Shown: in pieces, positions 44,301 through 56,000 of the stretch
How the letters are laid out: each line of letters opens with the position of its first letter
How positions within the stretch are numbered: position 1 is the stretch's first letter
DNA from: Parelaphostrongylus tenuis
Lineage: Eukaryota > Nematoda > Chromadorea > Rhabditida > Metastrongylidae
NCBI GenBank assembly: GCA_019055375.1
Contig: JAHQIW010000606.1
Coordinates: 62,001-126,000, forward strand
DNA: 64,000 nucleotides
Reading direction: 5' to 3'
The notes under the pieces: generated by a model
Told to the model about the DNA's origin: nothing
What the model saw: only the letters and a program-made list of their open reading frames with translations
Databases searched by the model: none
Program-made: the position numbers and the translations under genes

Positions 44301-46584
44301 TAATTTGACTATAAAGACGGAATTTGTGATATATGGCAGGTCAGGTAATGTGGATGGCCTGAATAATGTTAAGGAAGTTGATTGCTGTTTGTATTATCTT
44401 TCTATCGCAATTCGTCGTTGTATACCACTGCTGCATATTTATGGGTGGGATGCTCGAAAATTGATTCCGAACCAGAGTAACAGATGCAGTAACTTCTAGT
44501 TGCGCCTCCATTTCTGTCCTCATGCCCTCCTCTTCAATCGCCATTTCTTTAACTTATTTACACGAATCAATTCCCAAGGCTAAAGCTGGCTTTCAGATAC
44601 ATCGAGGTGTTTTGCGGCGGTCGTACGGTGAGATGGTGCAATTCTGTGATGAACACCGTCTGCGCGTGCCGCGTGGTAATGGGGGAGGCGGCTTCGGCGG
44701 TCTGGATCGTGGCGCTGGCTACGAGGACACTTATGACGGCTACCTCGGGTCATATGGTCGAGTTGGTGGTGGTGATCGTGTTGCGGGCCGTTGGTCCTTG
44801 GGAGGATAGCCGTGCTCCTGCCTTTGGTTCATTACCAATGACAGATCCATATACTAGTGGGTACAATGCGTCGGCATGGGCTGCTGACACGCGACGTGCG
44901 GCCTCGCCCCGTGTTGGAGCTTCCTTTGGGGATCCCTATGGTAGGAGTGGTCACACGGATCATTATAGTAGGGGTGTGCCATCGTCTGAGCCCTATGGTC
45001 GCCCTGCACCGGTGGATGATCCTTACCTACGTTCTTCAAGGAGACCAGATGATATGTATGGTCGTGGGAGATCTGACCCATATGAGAGTTATTCCCGTGG
45101 ACTTACCGAGTCCTGGCGTGACGAGCGTGCACCGACGTCAGCATCGTCAGCATTTGGTGATTCATGGCACGAGTACGGCTATGCAGGAAGTGGGGGTGGA
45201 CCGATGCGTGTACGAGATCAATGGCGCGACCGAGAAGACTCCCGCGGACCAACTGCTGCAGCACCACGTGGACGTGAGCGACCCGGACAAAGGTACACAC
45301 TCAAGATGAGAGGGGTGCCTTTCCGTGCTATCGAGGCGGATATCTACGACGTGAGTTGGAATATTGTGGTTCATATAAAGTTCAAATGGTGGAATATTGT
45401 GAGTAATAAGTATTTGGTGTTGCTGTGGTGTAATGTGGTGGAAATAAATTTGATTAGTACAGCTGCCGAACAACGGGATTTGGGTAATCGATTTGTCAGT
45501 GGGAGTAATACGGAAGTGTGGGAGATCTTTTTGGGAGAATATTTTTGCATTGTGATTGAACTTCACAATTTGCTAACGATTTTGTCCTCGATATATTCTA
45601 GACAAAAAACGTATAGGGGGTGGTAATGACGGGAAAGGAAGGGCGGCAGAGTGTTCCGGATTTGATTGCCTGGAAATTGTGTAAACAGGTTTTTCACTGA
45701 TCCTTTCTTTTAATTACTTGTCAGTGCACTGTGATGTAAGCTATCCACCTGGACGATACGGTTAAGTCCGGTCCAGTTCCTCTCCATGGCATGGGGTATT
45801 GGCTGCAGACTATATGCATATACGTAGATGGACCTCCGGTTATGAACCTGAACATTCATGCGTGGGCTTCTATGAAGTCGTCACCGCATTTCACATGTCG
45901 CGATAGTTTACTCTTTGACAGAATTGTGTATCGTTTTAGTTCTTTGAACCAGTTCGTCCTGCTCATGTTGAAATAATCCATGAAGCAAGCGGCCGTCCGT
46001 CTGGTGAAGCCCGTGTGGAGTTTCGCTAGCAGGAAAGACTATGATGACGCTTTGTTGAAGGACAAACAGTACATGGGTGTGTTCCTTTGCTCTTAGGTTT
46101 TCAAATATTAGGTTGGGGAAAAAGTTCTGAGAAAATGCTTGCAAAACATCTAGTTATGCACCTAACACCCGAACAGACAAAACTAATGGTGGAACTGCTG
46201 CTTTTACTTTACTACTAGACACTGTACTTTTGCCAACTGTGTCTTCGCCTCAATCCAGGTTGATGCGGTCACTTGCCACCGTTGCATTTAAACCCAACAG
46301 CCATTGGTGCATCATCAGCAGCTTAATTTGCTCACTTGTCAACTCCGTCTTGAAATAAGTAGATAAATTGTATACCAATCAACGCGGGAAAAGACGGGCT
46401 TTCAAATGAGCCCGAAAACACAAAAAATGGCCGACAATCAAAAAAGTTACAAGCATTTTTTCAGAACTTTTTTCCCCAGCCTATTACTGTAAGGTTTTAT
46501 TTTCATTTGATCTTATTGATACCAGTGATTATTGGTTCAGGGCCACGTTACGTGGAGCTATTCCCAGATTTTGGAAGATATTAG
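41345..46584 (+). CDS. hrpf-1: hnRNP F/H-type RNA-binding protein, three quasi-RRMs
   Basis: hnRNP F/H proteins bind G-rich RNA in the nucleus and steer splicing. Exons: 41345-41423, 41776-41905, 42324-42389, 42453-42643, 43313-43437, 44597-45350, 45940-46076, 46541-46584. qRRM1: VIKCRGLPYSCDENSLRKFL, KKDREHMGHRYIEV. qRRM2: GVRERDVFDFFAPLAIV, LMRHMKNMQHRYIEVF. A Gly/Tyr/Ser/Arg-rich linker follows (GNGGGGFGGLDRGAGY, then SDPYESYSRG). qRRM3: YTLKMRGVPFRAIEADIYD, FFEPVRPAHVEIIHEASGR, DKQYMGPRYVELF. Four single-base indels break the frame: extra C at 42574-42575, a T missing in 44610-44613, an extra G in 44785-44787 (these two cancel), and an extra C at 46024. All sit in conserved stretches. The C. 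elegans hrpf-1 is the closest family member I recall; sym-2 is the alternative. Confidence 0.88.
41560..41680 (+). repeat. Head-to-head pair of tRNA-derived copies in hrpf-1 intron 1
   Basis: A worn minus-strand copy (ACGGGAGTTGAATCGACGTT on plus) is followed by a plus copy with GGGTGAGACGCGGGTTCAAT TCCCGCCCGAGATC and the body GTTTTGCATATCATTTAGTG. Confidence 0.55.
42805..43170. repeat. Fold-back MITE in hrpf-1 intron 4, copy A
   Basis: Arms of about 130 bases: GACCTCATTTCTTCGACAGG AACTTTTTATAGAAGGGTTA...CCCCCACGTCGCC...AACGCTGTA at the left and its inverse (TACAGCGTTG...GGCGACGTGGG...TAACCCTTCTACGAAAAGTT...GAGGTC) at the right. No coding capacity. A diverged copy follows in the next intron. 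Confidence 0.75.
43560..43835. repeat. Fold-back MITE in hrpf-1 intron 5, copy B
   Basis: GACCTCACTCACTGGAGAAG AAGTTCTCATAGGAATGTTAG ... CTACAGCCACACGACGGCGG shares order and words with copy A, and the inverse arm ends near CAGCGAGTGAGATCGG. Strongly diverged from copy A. Confidence 0.6.
46111..46481. mobile_element. Fold-back mariner element in hrpf-1 intron 7
   Basis: TA-flanked inverted ends GGTTGGGGAAAAAGTTCTGA / TCAGAACTTTTTTCCCCAGCC. Left arm, plus strand: MHLTPEQTKLMVELL. Right arm, minus strand (about 46355-46265): TELTSEQIKLLMMHQWLLGL then NATVASDRIN. Both are the start of a mariner transposase, so each arm is a 5' end of the gene and the rest is missing. 371 bp. Confidence 0.8.
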
Positions 46585-46831
46585 AATCTACGTCGACTTC
46601 GTAGTCAAGTGGGGAACTTTGCCAATCTATCAAGATTGTTCTGGATGTTTTCGTACTTCTTACAAGAGCTGTTCTCGATCTGAATGTCTTGCTGCATTCT
46701 GTTTCTTTGAATTGTTGTATTTCATGGCTTTTCTCTGTTAATTTGTTGTAATTCCAATCATTATTTTGTGCTTTGTAATACGTTTATAGTGCATACAACT
46801 CATCTAACAGATCTAAGTGTCCCTGTACTGT

Positions 46832-46837
46832 AATAAA
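46832..46837 (+). terminator. Likely hrpf-1 poly(A) signal
   Basis: AATAAA in CTGTAATAAAGTG, 248 bases behind the hrpf-1 stop and 210 bases before the first ocrl-1 exon seen. Confidence 0.45.
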
Positions 46838-47046
46838 GTGTTAAGAAATATTGACCTGTCACATGGTAATAAAATTAGGCAGTGGAAATCTGATAGAATA
46901 CTTTAATCCCATATTCGGCGAGAATATCAGACCGGTTTTTCTAACGCATCAGTCTTTTTGATACACAAAGGGATTCTGGAGTCAGTACTTTTCAAATTGA
47001 CAAAGGATTTGGGTTAATGTGATCTAATAGTGGATTTAACTTGTAG

Positions 47047-50000
47047 AAATGGTTGCACGGCCAAATCGAACCTGATGATGACGTTCTATATGGGAGCTAC
47101 CAAGCGACGTGACGGTTACGTACCTGGTCGGGACCCTCTAGTAGATGAGGTTATGAGGGGATGGCAAGAAAGGTACGATTTGATTGGTTGAAGATTTGCG
47201 ATGTTCCTCAAACGTTTTATCAAACAAAGATCTAGGTTGCTTCAGCGTTGGGAAGCAGTGTTGGAGTACGAGTACGAGCGCCCTCTCTTACATCCCTATT
47301 TGCTGTTTGTGGTGTTGACTTACGTGGTTCTTAACAGAAACGTAGACAATTCGAGAGCTTGCGAAACTCAGGGTAATGCAGGCGTTTGAATTTACTAAGA
47401 TAGGCGATTGAAGGATGGCCAATGATGAAATCGTGGTTCCCATTTATAACTCGAAATTGCGTAAGACAGGGGAAATTTTTCTTTCTATTAGGTCTTTCCC
47501 ATAGGTTTTGACATTAGAGCAGTAAACACTAAATTTGTTAACTAGAAGTAATCAATATTTTTTGATTTTGATATCCTCCAGTTGGGCATTTTCTCGTGAA
47601 CAGTTTAGTATACAACTTGCCTATACTTGCTCTAAGGTGGTGCTGTTGTGGCAGCAATTTCGTTCGCTATTCATGCACAAGTGGCGTTTTAGAGAAAATG
47701 TTAGTAAAACGGCATGCAAAATCAATGAAGCTTGCTGTGGACAGCCCGAGGGCGACTGGTCCTTCAAATTGTTCTCTCCAACGTTGAACCTCGCGAACCA
47801 CTTCCTAGCCGCCCTTTCTGGAACAGTATCATCGCCCTACGCTCCATTGATCTTGTGTGTCATTTCACTAGCTTTTCCCCTAGGTGCCATCCGTGCATGA
47901 GGAGCAAATAATTTGTTCCCAAGAGAGCTCTATCTTACCGAAAATATAGGCAAGCTGTATACCAAAATGTTCACAGAGAAGGTAGGCAATTGAACGATAT
48001 CAAAGTCGTGCAATTTCAACATATTGTAGTTAATGAATCTGGGTGTTTATTGCTGTAGTGCCAGAAGTTATGAAACGACTTAATAAAATTAGTGATATCG
48101 GGTAGCACGCCCTGGTATCATAAATTGTATATTGTAGACAGTTTTATTAACATTTCAGTATGATCTTGGCAAAAGGAATTAAAATTTGTACTGTCTTACT
48201 CCTCTAAATTTGGATTTTTTTCTATCAAATTCATATGCAGCCTCTAAAGTGCTCATAAGGTGTACTTCATGATCTTTTTTCACAGAGCCGCTATGCTTTT
48301 GTGTGAGTAACAGGTTTCTTTCGTTATTGAGGGCAATTTTCGTATATACCCACTATACAAATGTTGATATGTAGGAGAAACATTAGTTGCGAATAAGACA
48401 TTTCATATATTTTTTTTGTGTACGTATTCCTCAGGTCTGGCTACTGTTTGCGTTGACGGTACGGTATTTGATAGTGTTCCATCGTAATTTGTTCATCACG
48501 TCATGCTTTGCTGCTATCACAAGTCGTATTACTAATGGATTCAGGACTTTTCAAAAGCATTTGAGAATACATCCCGACATATTAAGCCTTTCATGAGGTC
48601 CGTTACGGCACTTATATAGTGCATAGTGTTTCGGCCTTTGCAGCGTCGTCAGCTGCCAAGTGCCCCTCGTTTGAACCAATTTCTCTCGAGAGAGAACCCT
48701 TTACAAGTGGAATCGTCGACGAAGACGTTACTTCGTGTTTAAAGTGAAAACTCACTTCACCCACTTGTAACATATCACTGCATGTCCAGTGGCATGATCA
48801 CCGGACATTGGAATGATTAACAGTCGATTACTCAAGGCTGATGTTTTTATTATAATATTTTATAATAAAGACATTCAAGAATGTGGAATGGTATAACAAA
48901 ACATCGGACCTTAGGCGGAAGCTGAACCCACGTTTCATACATACCACAAGCTCGTGGTACTACGAAATCATCAAGCTCACTGCTTTGCAACCACTCTTGC
49001 TTCGGTAGCACCCGCACCCGGTAAAGGTGAACGCGAATTTCCAGGGTTCACCTATCGCCTGGTTCGAAAGTTTTATATACCTTTTCATCATCTTTGAATG
49101 TAGAACTAAAATATGGTTACACTGAGAAAAAGCTCTGATGATATGCAGAGTTTTTTGATCCCAAAATCACTAATTTTTCAAATGATATAGCTACGTGGAC
49201 ATTTTATCTTAGATCCTAGACTTGTTCTGCCACATTAGTGGTCTCCATTTCTTTTGATGAGCTATGCTATCGTAAAATTTATAGGTACTGCAAATTCAAG
49301 GACGTTTCGATCTGTGTAACGACATTCAATGTTAATGGAAAAAGTCCACCTGGTATAATACGTGGATGGTTCTCTGATAATGATGTATCCGACTTCTACG
49401 CTATAGGGTAAGTTTTAGTTCTTCTTTGTTCGTTCATTCTTCTTGATGAATCATTTGCTTCGCAGCTTGCAAGAGATGGATCTCTCTGTGGGTACGTATC
49501 TTATCGATAATCCCAGAAAGATGGAAGAGTGGATGGAGTGTATAGGAGCATCTTTACCAGGAGGACCAAAAAATTATCAAATGGTTGGTGGATTTTGAGT
49601 CAGTTCTCTACGCTAACGAAAGCTACATGTCGTTCGTCTAGGATTTGATTGTTATTTTCAGAGATTCTCTTAGGAGTTTAGACACACATCTAATGCTGAA
49701 CAGGGATGGTCAAATAAAGCGAGATGTTTAAGGTTTCTAGTATGCGTCTAATTGGGATATTTTTGGTACTGTTTCAATCACGTACTTCCACAGTGAAAGT
49801 GTCTCAAATCAACGCTGCATACATTGCAACAGGAATATCTATGCTTGTAAATAAGCTGGGAAACAAGGTATTTGTCACTGCTTTGATATATCAGTCTATC
49901 CTATCATTCCGTATATAGTAGCGGCATAATTTTTGCAAAAAAAAAAAAGGACGCACAAACACGCGCGCTTTTGGGAAAGAAAAAACTACTTAAGTAAAGT

Positions 50001-53000
50001 GGAATACGGAAAAATTCAATACAAAGAAGGAAATAGGTATAACGAAACTCCGGAGAAAAATGTACGCACGCGCCTAATTTTCAGAACAAACCGTTTTTAT
50101 CTTCCAACCGCTGCATCTATGAAATTTTAGGGTAGTTCAAAGGTGATGAAAAAATTCTGATTTTTATAAAGTAAGCTTGGAAGCTTGGACCGTTTCCGTC
50201 GTCATACTATCATTCCACTTCGTATCATCTGGTACACTCCCTTATATCAGCGATTATGGTCTCCATTCTAAGAAAAAAAGAATTTTTTGAAGATTTTCAC
50301 ACTTTACGACTTAATATTATAATACAAGATGCCTGGTCAGAACTTATCCCATTCATTTCCACGGAGACCTTCGAAATTTGCACGTGGATTCGACTGGTAA
50401 TTAAAGACATGATCTTCACAATGATGAATATCGTTAAGTGCTATGTGGGTCGATTGTCTTTGTGATCCTGGTATCCAAGCGTTAGAACGTTTCCGGTTCT
50501 TCGTCACAACAGTCGTTAATTTCTATGGTTTGAATTAAACCATATAGTCGAGAATTTATGGCAATTACTTACCTTTTTACAATAAAAGTCTTGATTGCCT
50601 GGGCCCGATCAAAGTGTGGTTTTGTGGACATTGAATGGCATCTTTTGCCGATCTATTCACTTCTTTGAAAACGTGTATCTTATAGAAATCACATTGCATG
50701 AAGCTTTAACTGTCTTGTAATCTTTCAAAATTTGATACACAAAATAATACCTAACGGATGGTACAGCATAGTCATCATGTTTGCTTCATACATATCTTTT
50801 TAGTGGCAGCAATCGTAGCATATATTGTAAAGGCAGTGATAGCAAAGCGGTTGGTCTCCTCGGTGGTGTAGTGGTAGTTCATGCACTCGGTGAGGCTGAA
50901 GCGCGGGTTCAACTCCCACCTTGGGTCGAGCGTTCTACATAGCCACTCAGTACTCTTAGATGTATATCTATGACATCATAACGTTGCTAAAAAGCAGTAA
51001 AAATAAAGACAACTTATCTTTTCTCGATGATAGTATCTATTCAACTTTGTTTACTAGGGAGGAACAGCGATCTCACTCCGACTCAATGACACTTTAGTAT
51101 GTTTTGTAAATTGCCATCTTGCAGCTGGAAATGGAGAACTGGAACGAAGAAATCAGGATTTTAGGTTCGCTTGAGTTTATAATTTAGTTTATGAAGATTT
51201 CGAAGTATGTTTTGAGTACCCGAAGGCTTGAATTCAAATGAGATAGCTATATTTGGCAGAAATTTCTTCAAAAGTACAAAAGAACTGCTGCGAGTAGGTA
51301 ATAATACTATCTGAGTAATTAGATCAATTTTGCGAATTAGCTGTTTAGGTATTCAGTTTCCTCCTAGGTATTCGAATTCTTCATATTTCTTAAGAATTTG
51401 TGTCTTAGTGCCGAAAAATGTTTTGTAGAGATATTTCTCAGCTGACGTTTGCGGATGGTCTCTCCATATATGACCACGATGCCGTATTTTGGTTCGGTGA
51501 TCTTAATTATCGGCTAAAAGTGGAGAATTCTGGATGGTCCACGGAGCAAGTATGCTTTGGCTTTTGAGTTGTGATATATAATTTTTTGATATAACCGATT
51601 TGTATAAGTAATATATGGTAACAATCCACTTCGTTTCACAATATATAGATGTAATATCTTCTAATTTGCGTTCTTTTAGGTGAGGCAGATCGCGTCAACC
51701 TCAGAATTTCCAGTTTTGTTCAAATACGATCAGGTAATGTGTGTGCTTTTTTATCAGGACGAGAAACTTCCGGTGTTGATTACGACATTCAGCTCCGGGA
51801 ACAACAATTACTCGGACAGGTATTCGTCGGTTTTCAAGAACCCGAAGTGTTACCCTTTCGACCTACGTACAAATACGATGTTGGAACATCGACGTGGGAC
51901 TCTAGTGAGAAAGTATAGTTCTTTTCCTATGTCTATAATTAATTTTTCGAAGTGATTCTTGCACAAATTTCGATGCGACTCTGCTGTTTCACAGTTGACG
52001 AGTTGTTATTTTTTTCTATCACATGAACTCAGAGGTCGCTTTGATAACCTTGGGACAACAACTAGATAGAAATTAATAACAAGCAAGAATGGAATGTATT
52101 GGATTGTTCCATAGTTTCTTCCGCACAATTGTTTTACACAGTTTCTTTTCTAACTCAAGCCCGTTGAAGAACGTCCGAGTAGCTTTAGCCAATGAGCATG
52201 CAACCATCTCGCCATCTAATTAAATAGATCACCGCAAATTGATGTGGTGATGACTTATGCCATGCATTGACCGACCTTGAGCTTGCAGGCGTGACCGTCT
52301 GCAAAATCTTCTGCTTAGACCGCACGGTCAGGACTCTCAGGTCGATCATCACTGGGAGATGAGTCTTGAGTCCACTTGAGGACTACACGCGCCAGGACAA
52401 CTGGCTGCCCCGCAGCAGAGACTCGCCAGCTCAACCAAAGCATTCTCATTTTTGGATTGGCAGGGCATGCTGCTTTGCGAATTGCTCGGCAAACAAGCAG
52501 GCAATCAATGGCGAAGGGAACAGCTTTGGAAGTTGTCCACAGCAGTGCGAGAGAAGCCTCCAAAGCGACTCCAGTGTTGCCTTTCTCTGGGAGAACGTTC
52601 GCCCTCACACTGCTAACTCGACTCGCCACATTTTGGAGAAACTGGACTGGTAACACATCCATCGTATAGCCCTGAAAATCCTTCATTGGATTATCATTTC
52701 TTCGACCTCGTGAAGAGGAATCTATGGGAGAAATATTCAAAGACTGCACTTAACTCAAAATGGACTTCACCGACTTCTGTGTTTGCCAGCCTCATTCTTT
52801 CTGCAAAGAATCTATCCCGTCTTGACCTAGAAAGTGGTTTATTGATCATGATGGTGATCATATCATTAATTAATAAATTTCTGGATATATAACAGTTGAA
52901 TTGACAAAAGTGTTGAATTGCGAAAGAAATCATGGGATAACTCAATAAATTCAGTGCCTTCTCAAATTTCGGTGCACAGCGAATTATTTGTGCTTAGTTG

Positions 53001-56000
53001 CTGAATTTTTAAAGTGTATATGTGTTAATGTCATATGTAAAAGGAAGTTCTAAAATGCTAGTCAATTCTGTTTGACTTGTATCCTAATCAGCGCTAATAA
53101 GTTGCACAAGAATAGGCTAGATCAAACAGTAATACTCTTAAGAAATGGTTTCCTATAGAAGGAGATCTTTGAATGGGAGTTCAGCGAAACGGGAAGAAGA
53201 TGGTGCAGTTTGGATCAAAAGCTCAGGAGATGCTACTGGGATCTTCAAATTACGATGTCCAGAAAATGGATGAGAGTAGAAGTAGATGTATACTACTTAT
53301 CTGCAATTTATGACAATAATGTGAAGAAGTTGTACTTCAATGTTTTTCGTTTACCTCCTGAGAAGTGCGTGGTATTCTCTATTAGAGCAGAATCACCTCA
53401 GGTTCTTCACTCTGAAGTCTGAGTAGGAAAAGCGTGACAAGAAGTACCCTTCCCCCTTCCCACAAAACTGCAGTGAATGCAGCCCGATTTTCTTTGAGAT
53501 GGAAAATACTAACTTAGTTCTTTCAAAATCAACGACAGTGTGCCTTGGAAAGATTACGTAGAACGTCGTTGATCTTGATTATTTCATGAACTGCCCTCCT
53601 TTAGAAGCTTTCCCTAGCTTAGTATATCTTCTTCAGAATCGATGGGTAACATTTAGGGGACTTCACCCTCCTTTGACGGTCTTTTAATCCTGATTATGTC
53701 TCACGTTGACTGGTACCTACAGCTCTTAACTACTTCGAAATAATACTAGTAGTTGTAGCCGTGCAAGAAAAGTCAAGGCGGTACAGGACAGGACATTGTG
53801 AAAATCGAAAAATTTATATTGACCCAAATGCCGAAGAGTGCAAATATTCTACTACTCTGTAGTTTCTGTGGGAGCTAAAAAAAAGCTGAAGTTTCAGGCA
53901 CGTGTACCGGCATGGTGTGATCGTATTCTCTGGTGGACACGGGATGCAGATATTATTTTGAAAACACGGGGATATGAGAGTGTTGAACGGGTTTTTATAA
54001 GTGACCATAAGCCTGTCCGAGCTTCTTTTTCGATTAAAGTGCGAAGTATAGACCAGGTGATTCGGGGATTTTTGACGTCTTTTTAAGTTTATAGGTAGAA
54101 TTCTGATTGAAGAAATACGACATGAGGATAAGGAACCTTGGCAGTATTCTTTAGGATAAAGCCAATCGACTGTACGACGAAGCTATCCGAGAAGCTGATC
54201 GTAGAGCGAACGAACTTCTACCACAGGTTTCATTAAGTATGACAGAAGTGAGTTTGAATTCATAAATGTGGACAGCACGTTAGAAACTTGGTACTGATGG
54301 TCATTGGTCATTCTTGTCCTAAAATTATACATCTTTTGGGAAAGATGTAAGTTGGTGAGACAAAAGCGCAATGATTAGTAGTGTAGCTCATGTCAAACGC
54401 CTCCACCTCTGAAGTCATGCTTTGGCTTATACTAGTATTATGATTTTCCTGCACTTTAAGTATTAATGTATCTCAATTATGGTACCACGAGGTAATGAGG
54501 TGAACTACTACTTGAAGACATGATAATTCGGCGACTCTTCTTTGTTCAAACTTCCATCCGTCCCATGCTATTACTGTTAGTGCAGTAAGTCTTCTCCGGG
54601 TACAGCATATGCGAGTATTACCCCTTGAAATATAAAAATCTTACGACTGCGGAACATCTGATTTATAGCATCTGGAAACAGCTCATCCACCTCGTATGCG
54701 GTGGTGCTGAAAGACGTTTGTGGCCTCTAGAGCCTTCTGTTGCTGTTTTCTTCGAGGTATCATGTGCTCTTCCTCATCGCCCTCCCCTCCCTCCCTCCCT
54801 GTGCTTTTCTTTCGAGGTGTATTATCAGGATCCCAGGGATATGATGACTTTGGAGGGATAAATTGCACATTTTCACTAGATTTTGGGCCTACTGATTATA
54901 TTGTGAGACATCGTGTAACTGCATTATGGGAGCAGAATTTACGATGTGACGTACCGGCGTAAGGCTCTATATTAACAACAGAATGTTAGAAGGATTGTTG
55001 GGTTGTAGGAGTGAGTTCAGTTGCGGGTTTCTTCTCCATTTGGTTTGACATTCACATTACTTAAACGACGAAAGTAGCATATACAGTAGTTAAACTGTAG
55101 TCGGTGATAGATCAAGTTTGACTTGTTTACTCTCTCAACATGAGTTTTTCGTTTACTGGGTCTTACCCCAGTATTAGACGGCATATTTCAATACTTCTGC
55201 TCATTTCGTTAGAATCATTTAACGTCGTCTTTGCTTAAATGGTGCTTGTAGAATAGTGATGATGTCATTGGCAAAGCATGGTTTGACAAGTTTTTTTCCA
55301 TCCGTGCGATATTATTGAGAAGATATTCAGAGCAGACATTCTTATAAAGCGTACGTACATGTTTTCAAAGGCGTATTCGTCGAAACGTCAGCAACAAACC
55401 GCTTTTTTAGCAACTTTCTTTATTATCTCGCCATTCACCAACATCACATCGGCTAAATAAGATGTGTTTGAGATCTACATGAATTGATTTGTCATGCCGA
55501 CGTTAACATATCCCTTGCTTTATTTAACGAAAGAAGACCTTCAAAAATTTGAAGGTCAGAGTGGTCCTCATCATCCTCAAGGGATAATATGGTTGGTCTT
55601 TTGAAGTAGTGCCTACGCTTTTACCGTTCCAATTGAATGTGATTATTACCACTGTTGTACAATAGCAAACAGCCCTGTCAAAATGGTGATGTCATGTCAG
55701 CCAGTCTATGTAGAGACTTCAACGGTTTGGTGGAGAAACCGGTTTGTTGTGTCTTACTCAACCGGGAATGCGGTCATTTATAGTCCCTGTATGGGACAGT
55801 TGTACCTTGATGGAAGGTTGCTGATAGGCCGACATTCATTTCGACACTGTAAAACTTTTTTTAGTTGACATTATATAGTGCACTTGGCCAAAGAATCAGA
55901 AGATACGTGTCAAAATCCTGTTGTTCACCCTCACTGGGTGCTATTGTTTCCTATTAAATTGGAATTTTCCGTTCTAAAAACAGGTTGTAGTGCAAGTTGC

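Noticed and set aside
45162..45566. 134-codon minus-strand frame
   Set aside because: Antisense shadow of the hrpf-1 linker exon plus intron.
44607..45626. A single 339-codon protein
   Set aside because: The frame starts in a shifted part of qRRM2/linker and reads through the donor at 45351 into intron; only 44790-45350 of it is real hrpf-1 coding sequence.
52315..52749. 144-codon minus-strand open frame
   Set aside because: It is antisense to the mariner transposase remnant on the plus strand.
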